This document shows positions 61,701 to 64,000 of a DNA stretch of 64,000 nt, in pieces. Position 1 is the stretch's first letter; every line of letters begins with the position of its first letter. A model generated the notes under the pieces. The model was not told the DNA's origin, did no database searches, and saw only the letters and a list, made by a program, of their open reading frames with translations. Both the position numbers and the translations under genes were made by a program. The DNA is from Ichthyophonus hoferi (Eukaryota; Opisthokonta; Ichthyosporea; Ichthyophonida; Ichthyophonidae): contig NAOQ01000136.1 of assembly GCA_002751075.1 (NCBI GenBank), positions 20,589-84,588 of the forward strand, written 5' to 3'.

Positions 61701-63845
61701 TAGTATAGTAGTATAGTAATATAGTAGTATAGTAGTATAGTAGTATGATGGTAATGCCAACATAACCATACCATAGTATAACAGTATTAAAATATAATAT
61801 CATGATAGTATAATAGATAGCATGGTAATATAATTTTAAATCTTGTTAAATACATCACACAATATCATGCCATATTTGTCCGCATCTGCAGCCCAAGATC
61901 TATACCTATATATGTTTATATATACATAGTATATTATCACACTCAATGTCCCAATTAACTTAATTAACTATTAAGTCTTCTCCACGTAGACTGAGCCCAT
62001 ATTCACATTAAACTACTTAAATTGATTAGACAACAATTTACGAGCCAATAAAGTCTATACCAGACTTAGTTTGGTTCGGATGTATATATACTATTTATTG
62101 AATTCAAGGTAAAACAATAGTCACATATTTGGATGAGTTTACCTACAATTGATTACAAAATACTGTAATTAATCTAAAAACACTAGAATACTCTTCGTGA
62201 TATATATATATATTTGTTGGTGTGTATGTACGTAAGGTAGTAAGATAATAAAACCCATTATAATCAATTCTCTCCTCCAGTCATATAATCCTTAAATTTT
62301 CATTCCAATAAGCATTTTTATTGCATGATTATATTGGTTTAATCCTTCTATGTGAGTCAGTCTAGATTAATTACCCAATCACATAAGTCATCGTTTGTTA
62401 TTATATTCTTCCTGTAGATAAATATTTTAATAGTTGATTTCTATTGCATGTTATACAAGTTACATATTTTATACATTCTATACAGGATATATATCTTATA
62501 TTATATTATATGCATACGTGTCTATTACCAGGTACATTTTTTCTAAACGTTATACCGTTATATTATTACTGCTCACGTATATGTACCATTGTAGATACAT
62601 ACATACACGCATATATACATATATATGGATACATACCTATATACATATATATGGATACATACCTATATACATACGTCATAAATACGTCATAAATACCTGG
62701 CTATCTACTTGCCTATCTATCTATCTATCTACATACACATACACCAAACCATACACCAACCCATACACATACACATACACCTACATATACACATACACAT
62801 ACACACAAACCATATAATAACATAATAACAGGTACCAATGACAGTTGGCCTTTCCGCTATACCCTAAAATCCTGGTTTCTGTTTAACTATGACATATATC
62901 TAGATATCATTAGTACGGCAAGGCAAGATTCCTTGTGTGCGGTAAGTATATATATATATCTATACATATAATATAATATGATATGATATGATATAATATA
63001 TATACATATCACATTTTTTTTATGACCATGCAATACATTCTATTTTATTTTATCATATCAAATTATATTGCTATGTTGTTATATTATTGCAATATTATTT
63101 TTGTATATTATTATATTCCTATATTCCTATATTATTATATTAATAGATTATCATATTATTACTATATTACTATATTATTATATTACTATATTCCTATATT
63201 TTTATATTACTATATTTTTATATCATTATACTATTATATTACTATATCTCTATATCATTATATTATTATATTTCTATATTATTATATTATTATATTACTA
63301 TATTATTATATTATTATATTACTATATTCCTATATTATTATATTATTATATTTCTATATCATTATATCATTATATTAATATAAGAATATATTAATATATT
63401 ATTATATTTCTATACTATTATATTACTATATTTCTATATCCTTATATTATTATATTACTATATTCTTATATTCTTATATTACCACATTACTATGTTATTA
63501 TATTATTATATTATCATATTAGCATATTATTATATTATTATCTTACTATATTGCTATATTGCAGATTTATATCAGTGGACTAATTAGTGATTTCAAAAAA
63601 CAATAAATACTGTCCAGTACTTATTACACATAAATCTATTCATATTTGTATATATATCCATAACCGTATACGTTTACATGTGCACGGAATAATCTACCAA
63701 TGCAAACCTTGGATGCACACCTGACATGACATGGAGCCAATGAAATGATTGCCTATATGTATATATGCAGGATGGGTCGTCATTTGTCAGGGCACCCTTT
63801 GAAGGAATAGGTAACCAGATGGCAGGAGCATATAATTACACACAG
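55782..63845 (+). CDS. BIRC6/UBE2O-type ubiquitin-conjugating (UBC) protein, 5' or middle part
   Basis: Exons 55782-55900, 57211-57358, 59601-59746, 60469-60523, 61332-61398, 62832-62941 and 63771-63845 join in phase; the last donor is intact, so the gene continues rightwards. The peptide runs MSLAVKYIQKELCRL (UBC helix 1), ILKLRAVIMGSPDTAYGYGMFHFDITITEQYPQQPP (core strands), RFNPNL in place of HPN, GHVCLSIINTW, IQSVMNTRPYCNEPGYA, then HETIRIAVCGVMETV. The catalytic Cys is at 59619-59621. FNPN, CLSxxNTW and NEPGY are marks of the BIRC6 branch of large E2s. The ATG at 55782 is the best visible start, but an exon joined farther upstream cannot be excluded, and BIRC6-type E2s usually sit at the end of very long proteins. 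No BIR domain is seen. The tail (WPFRYTLKSWFLFNYDIYLDII) is diverged. Confidence 0.85.
55901..59600. other. First two long introns of the E2 gene
   Basis: Introns of 1310 and 2242 bases filled with AT-rich, mildly repetitive DNA. A 30-codon basic ORF (58094-58186, KRKNKKRKSKT) is probably chance. Confidence 0.5.
59838..60135 (+). repeat. Decaying tandem copies of the E2 exon 3 end and its donor
   Basis: Downstream of exon 59601-59746, the segment from about 59660 to its donor recurs at 59838-59945 (ACCAATATATACTGCTTGTT ... TGTAATGAACCTGGGTATGTA) and again, shorter, at 59977-60040 (TGTAATGTGCCTGGGTAGGTA), with a last trace near 60118. Only the first copy has an open frame and matches the family. 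Confidence 0.85.
61620..61750. repeat. TAGTATAG-type microsatellite
   Basis: Degenerate repeat of about 10 bp in the intron after the fifth visible E2 exon. Confidence 0.9.
62580..62815. repeat. ACATAC-rich repeat tract before E2 exon 6
   Basis: Includes two copies of a 25-bp ATATGGATACATACCTATAT-type unit (~62615-62665), GTCATAAATAC doubled near 62676, a CTAT run and an ACATACAC run up to the exon's acceptor region. Confidence 0.8.
62950..63560. repeat. TATTATATTAC-type microsatellite
   Basis: About 600 bases of ~5/10-bp repeats (TATTATTATATTACTATATT) between the sixth and seventh visible E2 exons. Tyr/Ile-rich frames across it are artefacts. Confidence 0.93.
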
Positions 63846-64000
63846 GTATATATAAGTATAGTGTAGTATAGGGTAGTATAATATATAGATACTTGTATAA
63901 TATAATATAATATACTATAATATAATACATGGTCATATAATAATATAATATTCCTATAGCAACAGTATTGACCATATCTAATACACTTATAAATCTTTCT

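Overview
This is nuclear DNA from an AT-rich eukaryote with long, microsatellite-filled introns and canonical GT..AG splice sites. The encoded proteins (ribosomal protein S20, an MFSD8/CLN7-like transporter, a SENP/Ulp1 SUMO protease, a BIRC6-type E2 domain, an ankyrin-PX protein) point to an opisthokont. The long introns and repeat load suggest an early-branching fungus or a unicellular relative of animals, but the sequence alone does not settle this. Most raw ORFs are reading frames through simple repeats, so the genes below were assembled exon by exon from splice signals, reading phase and remembered family sequences.

Layout. 1-2.3 kb: the 3' end of a SUMO-specific protease gene on the plus strand, catalytic residues intact. 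3.5-13.6 kb and 16.0-26.2 kb: a ~10 kb tandem segmental duplication, each unit holding a complete 12-exon MFSD8-like gene on the minus strand (554 and 517 codons). Between the units lies a small minus-strand J-domain gene whose HPD signature reads HSD, flanked by dispersed repeat modules. 26.2-29.1 kb: fossil repeats, including an inverted-repeat element and a decayed Ty1/copia reverse transcriptase. 29.1-32.7 kb: an ankyrin-repeat plus PX-domain gene on the minus strand, probably with an 11-nt microexon. 32.7-41.9 kb: gene-poor, made largely of degraded copies of the repeat modules seen at 14-17 kb, bounded in part by ~170 bp inverted arms. 42.6-43.6 kb: RPS20 (three coding exons). 45.1-45.8 kb (minus) and 51.0-51.7 kb (plus): two intronless DEP-domain paralogues, transcribed away from each other and about 5 kb apart. 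52.1-53.4 kb: a 58-codon ORF and a possible membrane-protein exon. 55.8 kb to the right edge: a plus-strand gene encoding a BIRC6/UBE2O-type ubiquitin-conjugating domain, seven exons visible and continuing past the window.

Two genes act on ubiquitin-like pathways (a SUMO protease and an atypical E2) and two on endolysosomal or membrane biology (MFSD8, PX), but nothing suggests a functional cluster. The main points of interest are the tandem MFSD8 pair, in which coding exons look as diverged as or more diverged than parts of the introns; an in-frame 15-bp minisatellite in one copy only; excess CCAAT/ATTGG and TGACGTCA motifs in gene regions; decaying copies of an exon end in the E2 gene; and the altered J-domain motif.
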